Positions 1-11,539 are shown, counted from the stretch's first letter. The stretch is 64,000 nt of DNA from Heliocidaris erythrogramma (GCA_025617745.1 CM046858.1:51591925-51655924), one strand, 5' to 3'. The notes: a model not told the origin generated them from the sequence alone. A program made the numbers and translations.

Positions 1-507
1 CAACCAATCAAATATCTCCAAGTTCCGATTTTTTTCCGTCTAGTACAAAATTCATAATACGCCACAACGCCCTATTTTGTTGGAGTTGCTTAATATAGTC
101 TGTATGCAAGTCTGTAATAATTTACTCCACTGTTGCGGTATCGAAGTGTGTATCCAGTATCACATCTTATTTTTAACTAATCATAATAACGCATTATTCT
201 AGACTACGGTACATTCTTTCCAACTGGGTGTTGTGGTGTATAGCTCTTCCTACCCTCAGTGGGTGTAGGTTGGCTAATAAAAATATACTTCATTTTGTGA
301 CATATTGCCTGTACATATGTTCATTATTCCCAGTATGTATTCTTTGTTTGTATTTTTCTTATGCCAAATATTGCCGTTTTATTTATGATTTCTTCCATGC
401 CCACAGGAGGGGCCGTCAGAAATAAAATCATTGTCAATGTCATTGTACTGCGTGCGTGCGCCTCTAATCCAGCTATTGTGGAAGTTATACTTATAAACTC
501 AGCCCCG
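1..507. other. Intergenic, no gene seen
   Basis: AT-rich sequence with only short open frames lacking any recognisable domain. No repeat structure was found here by eye. Confidence 0.5.
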
Positions 508-534
508 GGACGCTGCCACGAAGTGGCAGCGTCC
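508..534. repeat. Perfect hairpin, 12-bp stem, GAA loop
   Basis: The arms GGACGCTGCCAC and GTGGCAGCGTCC are exact reverse complements around the trinucleotide GAA. It lies in non-coding DNA. A second hairpin of the same shape but different sequence lies at 1030-1058. Such hairpins occur in mobile-element ends, but no element could be delimited. Confidence 0.8.
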
Positions 535-1029
535 TGAGTGAAACCACTACTATTCCGTGCGTCTCACAATTTACATGGGCAAATGACAATGTATAGTTGT
601 ATCGTAGGGACTATTTTTTCAATCAAAGTATCATATATATGTCATGCCACTTACGTAAACAGACCTTCCGCAGATCAGCTCTTCCTCAGAAATGTATAGA
701 ATCAATAAAATGTCACCTTTTTTTCACTCAATTGTAATCCTCCCTCTCGTCTCTCTCGAGCGAGAATTCAAACGTATGTAAAAAAAATATACTGACGCGC
801 ATGCGTATTGCAAACTATACATCGGCCTCCGAAAATTTTTAGTACAGGATCCGGGAAATTAATAGGCTTTTTTATATCATCCTCATCGAAAAGAAAGACG
901 ACAGTTATCCGGAAAGTATTGTAAGTACCTAAAGCATCTTCAAATGAAGTTATGTCATATTTCATGGTATAATTTTGACATACGAGCTTGGATTTATGAG
1001 GCATCCAACCTTTCCAATGACTGCTGATC

Positions 1030-1058
1030 GCAGCCCGAACGCGTAGCGTTCGGGCTGC
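1030..1058. repeat. Perfect hairpin, 13-bp stem, GTA loop
   Basis: The arms GCAGCCCGAACGC and GCGTTCGGGCTGC pair exactly around GTA. A diverged half copy (CAGCCCGAATGCGTAT) is visible near 1715-1730, which suggests a dispersed family. Confidence 0.8.
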
Positions 1059-2510
1059 CGCAGTAAAGCGGACCCAGGTTTGGGCTACTGCCGGCCTTCG
1101 CCGCGATTAGTATACTTCATTACTTGCCAGAAAGCCCGACGCATATCGGACAGACTATTTTCATGCTACTGTAGAAAGAATTTCAGCAGCATATCTCCCC
1201 TCCCACCCTCCCACCCCCCAAAAAAGATAAATACGAAGACGATCTCTGTAGCCTAGTCACTGAGTTGAGGGGCACTTGCATCCTTTTTTTTTTGGGGGGG
1301 GGGGGGAGGGGGTCCTCAGAAAATTTAATGCGAATGTAAGAAGTCACAGAAAGGGGTGGGTGTTTGATTTTTGTTTTGACTTTCCCTTCACTTTCCCTCT
1401 TTCCCGGTCGCTAGAGCTATAATATAAAGATGATAATGAGTGAAATTTTATGATAATTATAATGATATCAAATGAATCATACAAAAAATTAAAAATGAAA
1501 AAATATTCTGCTTGACATTTGTGTTAATAACTTATTAATATGGCCATTGAATTTCGGCGAAATAATATCACAATATCAAATTCCATTGAAAGAGAAAGGA
1601 ACCAAACAAATACGTAATCACCCCTCTCAAGAATTGACAAGCTTATTTCACGGACGTAATTTTATGTTTCCATAATTTCATCATTTTCTCTGCATCACTG
1701 GAATCACGCGGCAGCAGCCCGAATGCGTATAGTGTTCCAATTCCGGGGCCACCTGTCATCATGACTAACCATTTTCAAACATCGTTGATGAAATTCACAA
1801 ACACACAAATTTACATCGACACACAATGATCAAAAGTAATAACATGTTGTGCAAGTTTTGTAAGTCGTTTAAAATATGATACGTCACTGATTTGTTTTCA
1901 GAATCATGTTATTTTTCCCCAAAATAATAGACGGGTTCGAGTGTTTTTCATTTGCTTTCCGAAGTATGTCCGCGATCACTTCAAAGAGGCATCGATCGAT
2001 ATCGCGGCGCGCGCGGCATGAGAAAGACAGATCAGCGATCGGCCGCGCCGGCTGGCTGAATACATGTAGCTCTTCCTTGCTGTACTGTGAACAATAGCGT
2101 GTTCTGGCGTGAGTGGCGCATTCTCGGAGCATTCCGGAACATACCCATTCTGACACCATTCCTGATGTAATCCTCCATAGCGCGGAGTTAAGTACCGCAT
2201 TCTAAACGCAGCCAGAATGGGGATGAGCAAGACAATGGATTTTTAGGGGACCATTCTGGCGGCATTCTGGAATGGTCGATGAATTTGGATGGTCTCCCTT
2301 ATTCTATTATACCTGCATAAATTCAGTTTAGATGAGGGTGGTTATTGTAGAAGCCCTCTTTCTTAACCCTAAAACTTCTGGCACTTGGGGTCTCGGCATA
2401 TCGAATCACAACTCCTAACTTAGGCAAGCTGCACATTTTAATTTAGAATTTCTTATACTGAAATGAGCCTGAAATTTGGCATAATAGCGCATGCCTGTTG
2501 TTTTTATACC
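1059..2510. other. Intergenic, low-complexity tracts, no gene seen
   Basis: Contains C/A-rich and T/G homopolymer tracts around 1200-1320 and a GC-rich CpG-containing patch around 1985-2060. Short open frames on both strands here have no recognisable domain and overlap one another, so none is called. Confidence 0.5.
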
Positions 2511-3186
2511 CCCGCCAAACGAAGTTTGAAGGGGGTATACTGGAATCAGTCGATGGTTGGGCGGTCGGTCGGGCGGTCGTCCGTTGCAAATCTTGCGGAT
2601 CGAACTACTTCCTCAGTTTTTGACCGAAAGTCATGAAATTTGGTACACACATTGGTCTTGGTGGGAAGATGTGCAAGACATATTTTTCGGATGAGTCGGA
2701 ATTTGCGTTGCCATGGTAACGGCATATTTATGGCAGAAAATCAAGGAAACGCCTTGCGGATCGAACTACTTCCTCAGTTTTTGACCGAAAGTCATGAAAT
2801 TTGGTACACACATTGGTCTTGGTGGGAAGATGTGCAAGACATATTTTTCGGATGAGTTGGAATCTGCGTTGCCATGGTAACGGCATATTTATGGCAGAAA
2901 ATCAAGGAAACACCTTGCGGATCGAAGTACTTCCTCAGTTTTTGACCGAAAGTCATGAAATTTGGTACACACATTGGTCTTGATGGGAAGATGTGCAAGA
3001 CATATTTTTCGGATGAGTCGGAATCTGCGTTGCCATGGTAACGGCATATTTATGGCAGAAAATCAAGGAAACGCCTTGCGGATCGAACTACTTCCTCAGT
3101 TTTTGACCGAAAGTCATGAAATTTGGTACACACATTGGTCTTACTGGGAAGATGTGTACAACATATTTTTTTGATGTGCCGGAAGC
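2511..3186. repeat. 161-bp tandem repeat, about four copies
   Basis: A head segment with an imperfect palindrome (CCCCCGCCAAACGAAGTTTG, then a G-rich GTATAC box) is followed by copies whose shared start word CTTGCGGATCGAA occurs at about 2592, 2753, 2914 and 3075, so the period is 161 bases. Copies differ by a few bases and the last one diverges after about 3175. 161 is not a multiple of three, so the short open frames repeated inside it change frame from copy to copy and are not taken as coding. Confidence 0.9.
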
Positions 3187-3289
3187 TGCATTGCCATGGA
3201 AACGGTATATCTGGCTTAGAGGTGAGATGAAAAAATTGGCATTTAGCCAGGGGATGAAGAAAATTGGTTTTTTGAAATTTCTTTTTTAG

Positions 3290-3790
3290 TGCACCATTAT
3301 AAAGCCTTATATTACAGCATTATAATGCCCTATTGCGTTTTAATGCTCTATTACGGCATTATTACACCCTGAATTATGGCGTTATAATGCCCTATTACGT
3401 CATTATAAGGCCCTATTAATATAATGCCGTAATTTAGGCGTTATAATCCAGTAATTTAGGGCATTGTAACGCCATAATGGTGCGTGTAATGATGCCGTAA
3501 TAGGATGTTATAAATTATGGCATTATTACGCCCTATTACATCATTAGAATGTCCTATTACGCGTTAATTTAGGGCGTTGTAATGACATAATAGGGCATTG
3601 TAACGCCTTAAATTACAGTGTTTTAACGCCCTATTACGTTACACTGCTCTAATCGCCGTAATATAGGACGTTGTAACACCGTAATAGGACGTTTTAATGC
3701 CGTAGTGTAGGGCTTCATAACGCGTTCATTTAGGGCCTTATAATGCTGTAATAGGACGTTATAACGGCGTAATTTAGGGCGTTATAAAAA
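3290..3790. repeat. Degenerate bidirectional AT-rich minisatellite
   Basis: About 500 bases built from variants of the words GCCCTATTACG, GCGTTATAATGC and their reverse complements (for example GTAATTTAGGGC and GTAATAGGGC). The unit is roughly 20 bases and the two orientations are intermixed rather than block-wise. No gene is present. Confidence 0.8.
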
Positions 3791-4490
3791 AAATCTTTTT
3801 TCGCGGGAAATCGGCCGCTGTATATGTAAATAAGGCATGGTTTGGCGGTCTTTTCTACTTACCATCTCCTTTGTCATGACACGAGTTTCATGTTTAAAAG
3901 ACCTGCCTTTGTGGCCTTGTAGCAACTGAAAACTCACAACATAAGTATTTCAATTTTTCCTACATGTATGTGAATTTTGTAGATTCCAGTGTCATTGACC
4001 ACTAATCATTGAATTTGCCATCCAAATCAACTGTAGAGTGTTTAGGTTGCCCTTGAAGCAATTATATAATGATACTAAAGCCTCGTTTATTGTTTTGGTA
4101 AGCCCTTAATTAAAAAAAAAAATTAGTTGATAAATATTCTATTGAGTTGCTGTAATGTTTTCTAATATAGTCAATCAAAAAATGTTGTTAAATTAAACAA
4201 TGGAATCATGACACTGAAGAAATATGAACAGTTTTAGAAACAGTACTTAGTGTCTTGAATGAAATTAAAGGTTTTATTGTAATTTTTTTCAACGATTGCC
4301 AGAAGGTCAGTTGTGATTCAAATAGCTTTCTTTTATGAAAATTAAACACCAGAGATTCAGATATTAGCAAATGTACAATAATTTAAAAATGTGAAGTAAT
4401 AAAAGTGTTATTTAACAGTTAAATTTGGTAATGAAAGACTGGAAAGAATAATCAGTCATTACTAACCTTCTCCTAAGTGATATTATGCAA
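3791..4490. other. Intergenic, no gene seen
   Basis: AT-rich, with stop codons in all frames and no repeat structure found by eye. Confidence 0.5.
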
Positions 4491-4492
4491 TA

Positions 4493-4793
4493 CAGTCAAA
4501 CCTGTCTTGTGTGAGAGTGTGACTGAGCTAGGACTAGGTAAACACATCGCGGCTTTATTATGGCTAAAGCTATTTTTTGTGTATGAAGCTACGGCTCGAC
4601 TCGATATTGGTGGCCGCTATACGCGGTCAGATATTGAAAGCGGGATACATAATGGGTGGCCGCTGGCTGTGTTAGGCAGGTGACCGCTATATGCAGGGTC
4701 TACAACACAGTAATTTCCTGCGGGGGATTTTTTGGTGACCGCTATAAGCAGGTGGCCGCTATAGACAGGTGGCTGCTAAGAAAGGTTTGACTG
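4493..4793. mobile_element. TA-flanked MITE, Tc1/mariner-pogo type
   Basis: Terminal inverted repeats CAGTCAAACCT at the left and AGGTTTGACTG at the right, each flanked by TA (4491-4492 and 4794-4795), give a 301-bp non-coding element. The interior repeats short words such as GTGGCCGCTAT. The TA duplication and end sequence fit the Tc1/mariner superfamily, pogo branch; no transposase is present. Confidence 0.8.
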
Positions 4794-4795
4794 TA

Positions 4796-7365
4796 TAATA
4801 TATATGCTTATTCTTTTAAACAGGAAGACAACTTAAAAATCAAAATGCAAAAAAAAAAAAAAAGTGATTCCTTGATTGTGGCAGTACTTTCTGAGTTTTA
4901 GGTTTGTGTGTTTACCAAACAATTTTTTCCGAAAAGGGTTGAACAAATAAAAGCAAAAACCTATTTTGGCATGGAAAATGCCAATGATTTTGCTTTAAAA
5001 TCTCTAAATATTTCTATATTAAAATAGTGCATATAATTCAACCACAGGAAAAGTGTTAAGTTGGTCCTTTTATTCAACGATGTGTAAGCTTGTTCGATTG
5101 TTAGTTATGAATATAGTTCTCTATACATGAATCATTATGTTGAAAGGCTCAGTCAACATAAAAGCATGAAATTATTAATATACTTTTTTTTTGGGTGGGG
5201 GGCCTTTTCTGTCGATTTTGTAAATTATACAATATGTAATGAGGTTTCACATTTTGCAACTGCAATGGGCAATTTAAAAGGATGAAATGACTTTAATTTG
5301 CATTTTAAAAAACAGAGTAATTCCTACAGAATTCTTAAACGAAAGAAAATACATCATCAAATTCATGATGTACCTCTTACAATGTATGTTCTGCATATAC
5401 ATGTACATGTACATGGTCTCAAAAGGAATTGAACCCTAAATGCCAAGTTCACCAGAGAGAGAGAAAAAAAACCCCCAGAGATTGAAATAGATATAAAGAT
5501 AAAATGACAATGAATAAGAAATATTTGAAAGCTTAAAATTCTCCCTTACTCAATGAAAATGGATTGTGAACGTTGGTTCATTGTTTATTCTTTTACTCCA
5601 TAAATCAATGTCATTGCTCAAATACAGCATCAACATTGCAATTTGCGGAATAGACAGTGCTAGGCAAATGAGAAAAAAATGAAACATGAACAAAACATGG
5701 CAATAGCAAAATACATTTGACAAAGTAATTAAGTAATGAGAGTATATTTAAAAAAGTAGAAATGATCATCTTGTCATGAAGAGAATCAAGATCTGTCAAT
5801 TTCCAACACACTCTTCGCAGGACAGGCCTAAATGGATTATAATGGCTTCAATTTATTCATTCATACAGTGTTCATATGGGTACATGTATTACTTCATAAC
5901 AAGATATTACTTGTGAATAGGTAACATTACTGTGTATTTTTCTTCCATGACATTGACCATCAAGTATTTGTATTAATTTGTTTCAAATCCTTACTGATTT
6001 TGTGTTGAACACTATATTCATACCGAAATGATCATGCAAATAAGTTTACAAAGTTCTCAAGGAATATTTTCTCCACATGTCCAGATACTGTCAATGTACA
6101 GTGTGTTTCTTTAACAAGGTTACCCAAATTTCTCCAGCAACATTTCCTTAAATAAACATACATGTAACTTGATTTGTTGTAATACATCATAAAAGGAGGA
6201 ATTTTATCCAATTTCATATGTTACCACATTTGTGATGACAGAGCCTGGGATCATTGAACTAAAACAATTAAACTAGCAACGTAAAAATGATTTCCGCACA
6301 AGAGTGGAATCTATTCATCTACACAATGAATAGACAGACATTCATTGAATCTCACTCTTCTATCTCGTGCCTAAACATGGACAGATCGACAAGGCGATAA
6401 TTTGAAAGGACATTGGGGATAATTTTGGACTCGTATCTCATTCAAAGTTGCATACATGTTGAAGTATGAATAAGGAAACATGAAATATCACTTTTCTTTG
6501 CTATATGCATCTTTATCACTTGTTTTGTTTCTTTGCATTGTACCTCAAAGGAATCACACTTTGCATTACTTCTGTGTGCAAAATACTTTTGACATTACTC
6601 ACACTTTTTAAATCCATTCATGCATGACAATATCATTACATATTTGGTATCATATGAAAGAAGATGAAATTGAACTTTGACATGAATAATAAGAATCAAC
6701 CCGGAAATAATTATTTTTCTAGTAATTGATGGGAAAAGTTGGGTTTCCTTTTTTAAGAAACGCTCTGTATTTCCACTTAAATCCAAAGGCTACATATGAT
6801 GACATAAATGGTACCCTGGGGTAACAAATAAAAATCGGCCATTGTTTTTAATTATTAAAATTTTTTTTAGGGCTGTACCCTGGGTTACCAAAAAGTGGGA
6901 AATTATTTTGGTGTGATTTTTTTCAACATTCAATTGTGTCCCATGCTCTTGTAAAACATCTTATAAGTCATTTATTTTTCTCAAATTCATTGTTGTTGTG
7001 AGTAATTATTCTATTATTGATTTCTATTTCTCTGATTTGAGAGAGGGATTAGGCCAGTAGTGTCATAATAACACCATCAGCCTGCTCCTTGTCTCCCCCG
7101 TCACTCGCCTTCCTAAAAACCGCTACCATGTACACAGATCAGTGGCCTGCTTGTCCCCCAACTTCTGTATTGCACGATATCGTGCTCTTTCAACTTTCTC
7201 GGTCCTTTTACGTCCTTTCCCTTACAGTAAATTTCCGTATCTACCATTACCTTCCACCATTGTCTAAGTTTGAAGGTTTGACAGCTAAAATACAGTAACG
7301 ATGATGTGATGTTTTTTTAGGAAGAAGTGAAATAAAATCAAGTTCTAAAGCTGCAGGAGCTAATG
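4796..7365. other. Intergenic, no gene seen
   Basis: About 2.6 kb of AT-rich DNA. Around 6810-6890 there are two facing near-palindromic words, GGTACCCTGGGGTAAC and GTACCCTGGGTTACC. Open frames are under 90 codons without recognisable domains. Confidence 0.5.

Positions 7366-7396
<31 letters not shown>
7366..7396. repeat. TA dinucleotide microsatellite
   Basis: An uninterrupted run of alternating T and A. A near-palindromic pair of GGTACCCCGGGGTAC-like words follows at about 7570-7605. Confidence 0.85.
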
Positions 7397-7397
<1 letters not shown>

Positions 7398-7859
7398 CCA
7401 ATGCGCGCTTGTGAGGCCGAGGAGGGCTGCTAGCAGCTAGCGCGCGAGCAGCAGTACAGTGCAATGCACACCATGCATAATAACACTGCACTGCATTGTG
7501 ACTACGTACGCGCACTGCATTCATAACTCTGGGGTTGTACTCAAGTGAACGTGAGATGGCGCTACACAACGTGGTACCCCGGGGTACAACGCTACCCCGG
7601 GGTACTGCGTGGTGCATCATATACCGTAGCAGCTATAAAAAGCCTTAGTGAAAATATCTAAATAGCTGTACAAAAACAGAGAAAATAAGCACAGTTATAA
7701 TACTGGAATAGAGATTTATTGGCTCTTCAATTGTAAACCATATGTTTAACTCTTCATTTTGGTTAGTTTAACAAATTGTCATCTCATGTAGCATATTTCT
7801 CATATATATTCTGACCAATGAACATACATCTTTGCCATATTCAGGATCATTCACACCAC

Positions 7860-9280
7860 GGCAGGCATACAAGAAATTATTTAAATAATTTCCTGGTACT
7901 ACAAAATTTCAACATGGCACGAAAAAGAGACATGATAACGTAGCTTTTCGACCTGCACTCACCAGGTTATCACACAGTTATGTAACAAATAACTCGAAAT
8001 CAACTATATTGTATATACTTGATGAACCCGGACGCCGTAATTTCAGAACAATCGCAAAACTTGGACGAACTCCTTTTGTCTACACAAAAGGGGTTCTTGC
8101 GGCTTTCAGAAAGCGTAAATGTGACCTGACGCCTCAAAACCTACAATAAGTCGCCAAAATTATTAATTTTTTTAAAACCATTTTCTGAAAGAAGAGATTC
8201 TCAGCTTTCCAATGGTATATCACTTGCCTAGTTTACTCAATGATAACACCTTTAAATATCACATTTAGAATCAGTATGTAACCAGCAATCAATAACTCCT
8301 ATTCAGAGAAAATGGCCGTTTAAGTTCGGAACAAAAGAGTGCTAACCTAGTTCGCTCTCTGTGTGCGCCCAAGTAAAACTGGGTACGGTATTCAAATGGC
8401 CATAGCAACCGGTATGAAGGGATTATCAGATTAGGCTGAATTTTGGCATGCTGCTCCAGGAGGACCTATTCATTACTAACTCCAAAAATCAATTTAATAC
8501 CTTTAGAGGTAAAGTAGTAATTTGGCATTGAATGAAAGTATTACAAAAGCTCTCCAAACATTCATTAGCTGGACAGGTGAAAAAAAAAGGAGTCATTTTA
8601 AAATGCCCCCAAAACATATTTCTAAGTCGAATTACGACTCACAAACTTGAGACATGCTAGATTGATAATGAAACTACCCATTTCTATCAAAAACAGAAAA
8701 TCGACTGATCCAAGCAAATTTACTATTTTGGGCTGTTTGCTACTTGTGGTCCGTGCGACTTATTGTAGGTTTTGAGGCGGCGGGTCAAAAATGCGCTATG
8801 CTTCTGGCCCGGGACATAATTGAGAATTGATCATCGACATAGCTTTGTGCGCAAGCTGAATCGCATTTGGCTGTCTTTGGTCTGTTAGCATGCTTTTCCG
8901 ATTTGCAGGCACGGACGGGCTGCGTGCGCTGATTGGTTGTACGGTTACGAATAGTCGAGAGGACGTGTTGTTAAAGGCGATCAGCCAACCGCTGAGAAGT
9001 ACGGCCCACGTACCTGGCATCGCACTGGCACTGAAATTTGTAAATAACATTATTCAAGCCTACATTCACATTCGCATGAACCCCTTTTGTGTAGACAAAA
9101 GGGGTTCGTCCAAGCTTTGCGATTGTTCTGAAATTACGGTGTCCGGTTTCATCGAGTATAATATGGTTGATTTCAAGTTATTTTTTACATACCTGTGATA
9201 ACCTGTTGAGTGAGGGTCGAAAAGCTTCATTATGTCTCTTTTTCGTACCATAAAGAAATTATTTCTTGTACACACCTGCC
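7860..9280. mobile_element. Long-TIR element with a nested MITE
   Basis: The left arm (about 7860-8110) and right arm (about 9073-9280) are diverged inverted copies. Both carry the word ACAAGAAAT near the outside, a TTTCAGAACAATCGCAAA segment or its complement, and an inner TTTTGTCTACACAAAAGG box. The ends begin GGCAGG and end CCTGCC. A second element at 8120-8787 is nested inside. No transposase frame and no clear target duplication were found, so the superfamily is unassigned. Confidence 0.7.
8120..8787. mobile_element. MITE with GTGACC-type TIRs, copy 1
   Basis: The ends carry inverted copies of a roughly 34-base terminus whose core is CCTCAAAACCTACAATAAGT. The interior matches the element at 27690-28338 in reverse orientation, including words around GCGCACACAGAGAGCGAA. 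It is inserted in the longer element at 7860-9280. Confidence 0.8.
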
Positions 9281-9380
9281 CCATCTATCTGCAGGCCATA
9301 AAAGTGAAAGATAATTTATAATTGTGAAAGGATACTGTCTCATATTAATCAAATGCAGTTTCATTTGCCTTTATATTTTC

Positions 9381-10577
9381 CTAAAGTACCTTAGCTGTTC
9401 TTTGTTTAGTGTAAGCTATCTTGCGACCACCCCTAAAGGAAGAACTTTCTTCTGTAGCACGGAGTTTTGATTTCTTATCAGTTTTTGCAATTGAACTACT
9501 TTGAAGTTCTTTATTAGTTTTGTCTGTATTATCATCAGTCAAACTGGTTTGTTCAGAACTTTCTTTGTCCTCTTTCTCTTGTGACTGACATTTAAAGTCC
9601 TTTAATTCCTGTTTGGATTTCAGTAAGCAACATGCTAAAACTATTATGACTATGACCAAGAAGCATATCAGTATGATTATTCTTTGCCAAACAACATCAT
9701 CAGTGCGATGATCTTTGACTTCCAAGAAAGCAGTAGTAGTTGCTTCTGATGTATTAAGTAGAAATGGCTGATTAGAGGCAGAAGAGTGACTTTCATAGGT
9801 CTTACTGCTTGTTAGTTCTCTATTTAATTCAACCTGTGCTATTTGACAGGGATCTATCTTGTCTTGAGGTATACTACCCAGAGCAGGAGCCCATCCAAAA
9901 TCCTTACAATTACATCTTTCTGTAGGTCTTTCATAGTTCGATGTGCAACAATGTGCAGGATTGGTTTTCTTTATCCACACTGTCTGTTTGACAGTGGTTT
10001 TATCCTGTACAGGTCTGGTCCATGGGGGCATCTTTTCACCCTCTTGGTAGCAATCTATATATCCTTGGATGCTCCCAACTGGTGCCTTACAGTTTACTCT
10101 GACCCAAATCCCATTCATTTCACCAAAGCTACCTTCAATTTCACAGGTTGCTTTACCTGGATGAAATTCAACCTGTAGCCCTATTTTCTTTGTTAATTTG
10201 TCCAGTTTCTCACCATTTTGGTAAATTTCGCAGATAAATGTACCTGCGTCCTCTCTTGAAACATTACTGATTTTCACCCTAATCATATGTAGAGTTCTGT
10301 GTGATTTGTCTCCTCCATGTTGTCCCTCATGCACAGAAAATCTACCATGTTGTTTTGGTGTCAGACCACCCATTGACATATTTCCAGAGTGATAGAACAT
10401 GGGTCGTTTTGATACATGCAACGTCACATCTGCATTATTCAAATCATAGTATTGGAATACCATCTCAGCATTATCTCCCTCATTAAAGCTGAGAAGTGTG
10501 GAATTATTGAATTGCAAACACAATAAGAACAGGAGCCAACAACAAAACTGTATTCTGTTTCCTGCATTCACAGCCAT
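9381..10577 (-). CDS. Type A immunoglobulin-like membrane protein A1
   Basis: Predicted 398-residue type I membrane protein, single exon. Residues 1-25 form a signal peptide. The V-like domain (about 30-138) ends in the classic SREDAGTFICEIY F-strand, but the B-strand position that normally holds cysteine is Phe41 and the core Trp is absent, so Cys116 has no usual partner. The second domain (about 139-228) has cysteines 145, 163, 176, 210, 211, 222 and 224, with Cys176 where an Ig domain has its core Trp. A Ser/Thr stalk, a membrane span (about 298-320) and a charged Lys/Glu/Ser tail follow. The start is 14 bases after the stop of B1, with A at -3 and G at +4. The tail end resembles that of A2. 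Function is unknown; a recognition-receptor role is inferred from domain layout and context. Confidence 0.88.
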   Translation of the reverse strand: MAVNAGNRIQFCCWLLFLLCLQFNNSTLLSFNEGDNAEMVFQYYDLNNADVTLHVSKRPMFYHSGNMSMGGLTPKQHGRFSVHEGQHGGDKSHRTLHMIRVKISNVSREDAGTFICEIYQNGEKLDKLTKKIGLQVEFHPGKATCEIEGSFGEMNGIWVRVNCKAPVGSIQGYIDCYQEGEKMPPWTRPVQDKTTVKQTVWIKKTNPAHCCTSNYERPTERCNCKDFGWAPALGSIPQDKIDPCQIAQVELNRELTSSKTYESHSSASNQPFLLNTSEATTTAFLEVKDHRTDDVVWQRIIILICFLVIVIIVLACCLLKSKQELKDFKCQSQEKEDKESSEQTSLTDDNTDKTNKELQSSSIAKTDKKSKLRATEESSSFRGGRKIAYTKQRTAKVL

Positions 10578-10591
10578 GTTAACAGCTATTT

Positions 10592-11539
10592 TTATACCAG
10601 TTTCTTTGACTTGAAAGGCCTACATGTAAGTATTACAAGTATTAGAGAAAAAGCTATTGCTACACAACAAGCAGTTATAATTTGAATTTGCCTGCCTTTA
10701 CTTTTTATACTTGTTAAATCAGCTGTTGGTAAGTTGCTTGAGACAAATTGCAATTTAGGTAGCTTGGTAGTTCTGGTACTAAATGGTAGTTGAGAATGAG
10801 GCCTATTTGGTACAACACTTGCATCTGCTTTTTGGGTAGAAACATCAACATTTACTCTTATGCCACCCCATATAAAGTCGGAACAAAACTTGAATGTCTT
10901 TGTGTATTTTCTATTGACAGTACAACAGTGAATAGGAACACTTTTCTGAAGCCAAAATCTGGAAATGATTTGGCCACTCCCTGTAACAATAACTGGTGAA
11001 TATGCACCAGTATGTCGTTTTCCTCGAGTGTAGCATGTAATGCTTCCTCGAGGATACCCCTCCTCTGCAGTGCACTTTAGAAGAGAATATTCAAAGTATG
11101 ACGAGAAGTTTGGAGTTCTCCTCTGGACCCAGTGACAGGATGCTGGACCTGGTTGATGATAGACTCGCAGCTTGTAGAATTGTGACGAATTGAAACCTGA
11201 ACATTCAAAATGGCCTTGATAAATCCCTGCATCTGATGGACGGGTGTCCTCAATGTTCAAAGTTATGACAAAGGAACCAAAGATTGGGTCTGTTTCCACA
11301 GTTATTCTCTGATTCTTGACAAGAGGACGAAAAGTTTCATTCCCAAAGAATGAATCTCTCTTGAACAGAAGTTTGTAACTGCACTCTTCTGTATTTTGAG
11401 CAATGAAGGTAACTTTAGAGCTTTTACCTTGTGTAGTTGACACTTTCTTAATATCAATGTCCCCTCCAGAGGCCGCAGTGACAAATATTACAAGAACACC
11501 ACATGCCAATATAAAGCAGCATTCAATAAATGGCATCAT
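10592..11539 (-). CDS. Type B immunoglobulin-like membrane protein B1
   Basis: Predicted 315-residue type I membrane protein, single exon. The frame is open to 11602, but the signal peptide starts at the Met pair at 11539/11536, which I prefer. The V-like domain has Cys53 (in NTEECS) and Cys113 (in HFEC) and a DAGIY motif. Where the other B proteins have the F-strand Cys, B1 has Gly in YQGHFEC, explained by a single-base change (codon GGC against TGC). The second domain has cysteines 135, 156, 169, 205/206 and 219, with CY in place of the core Trp and an IHCC F-strand. The membrane span is about 285-306, followed by a short basic tail ending KSKKLV. The stop is 14 bases before the A1 start, which suggests one transcript for both. 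Function is unknown. Confidence 0.86.
   Translation of the reverse strand: MMPFIECCFILACGVLVIFVTAASGGDIDIKKVSTTQGKSSKVTFIAQNTEECSYKLLFKRDSFFGNETFRPLVKNQRITVETDPIFGSFVITLNIEDTRPSDAGIYQGHFECSGFNSSQFYKLRVYHQPGPASCHWVQRRTPNFSSYFEYSLLKCTAEEGYPRGSITCYTRGKRHTGAYSPVIVTGSGQIISRFWLQKSVPIHCCTVNRKYTKTFKFCSDFIWGGIRVNVDVSTQKADASVVPNRPHSQLPFSTRTTKLPKLQFVSSNLPTADLTSIKSKGRQIQIITACCVAIAFSLILVILTCRPFKSKKLV

Noticed and set aside
2640..3174. Repeated small open frames starting MVHTLVL
   Set aside because: They come from the 161-bp repeat. The period is not a multiple of three and the product has no recognisable feature.
7570..7605. GGTACCCCGGGG palindromic pair as a regulatory site
   Set aside because: Similar GGTACCC words occur in other non-coding places (6810-6890), so it is more likely repeat debris.
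8890..9198. Open frame of 102 codons on the plus strand
   Set aside because: It crosses from element interior into the right inverted arm of the long-TIR element, has no domain and resembles no transposase.
9843..10178. Plus-strand open frame of 111 codons opposite A1
   Set aside because: Shadow of the A1 coding sequence; the minus strand carries the coherent Ig protein.
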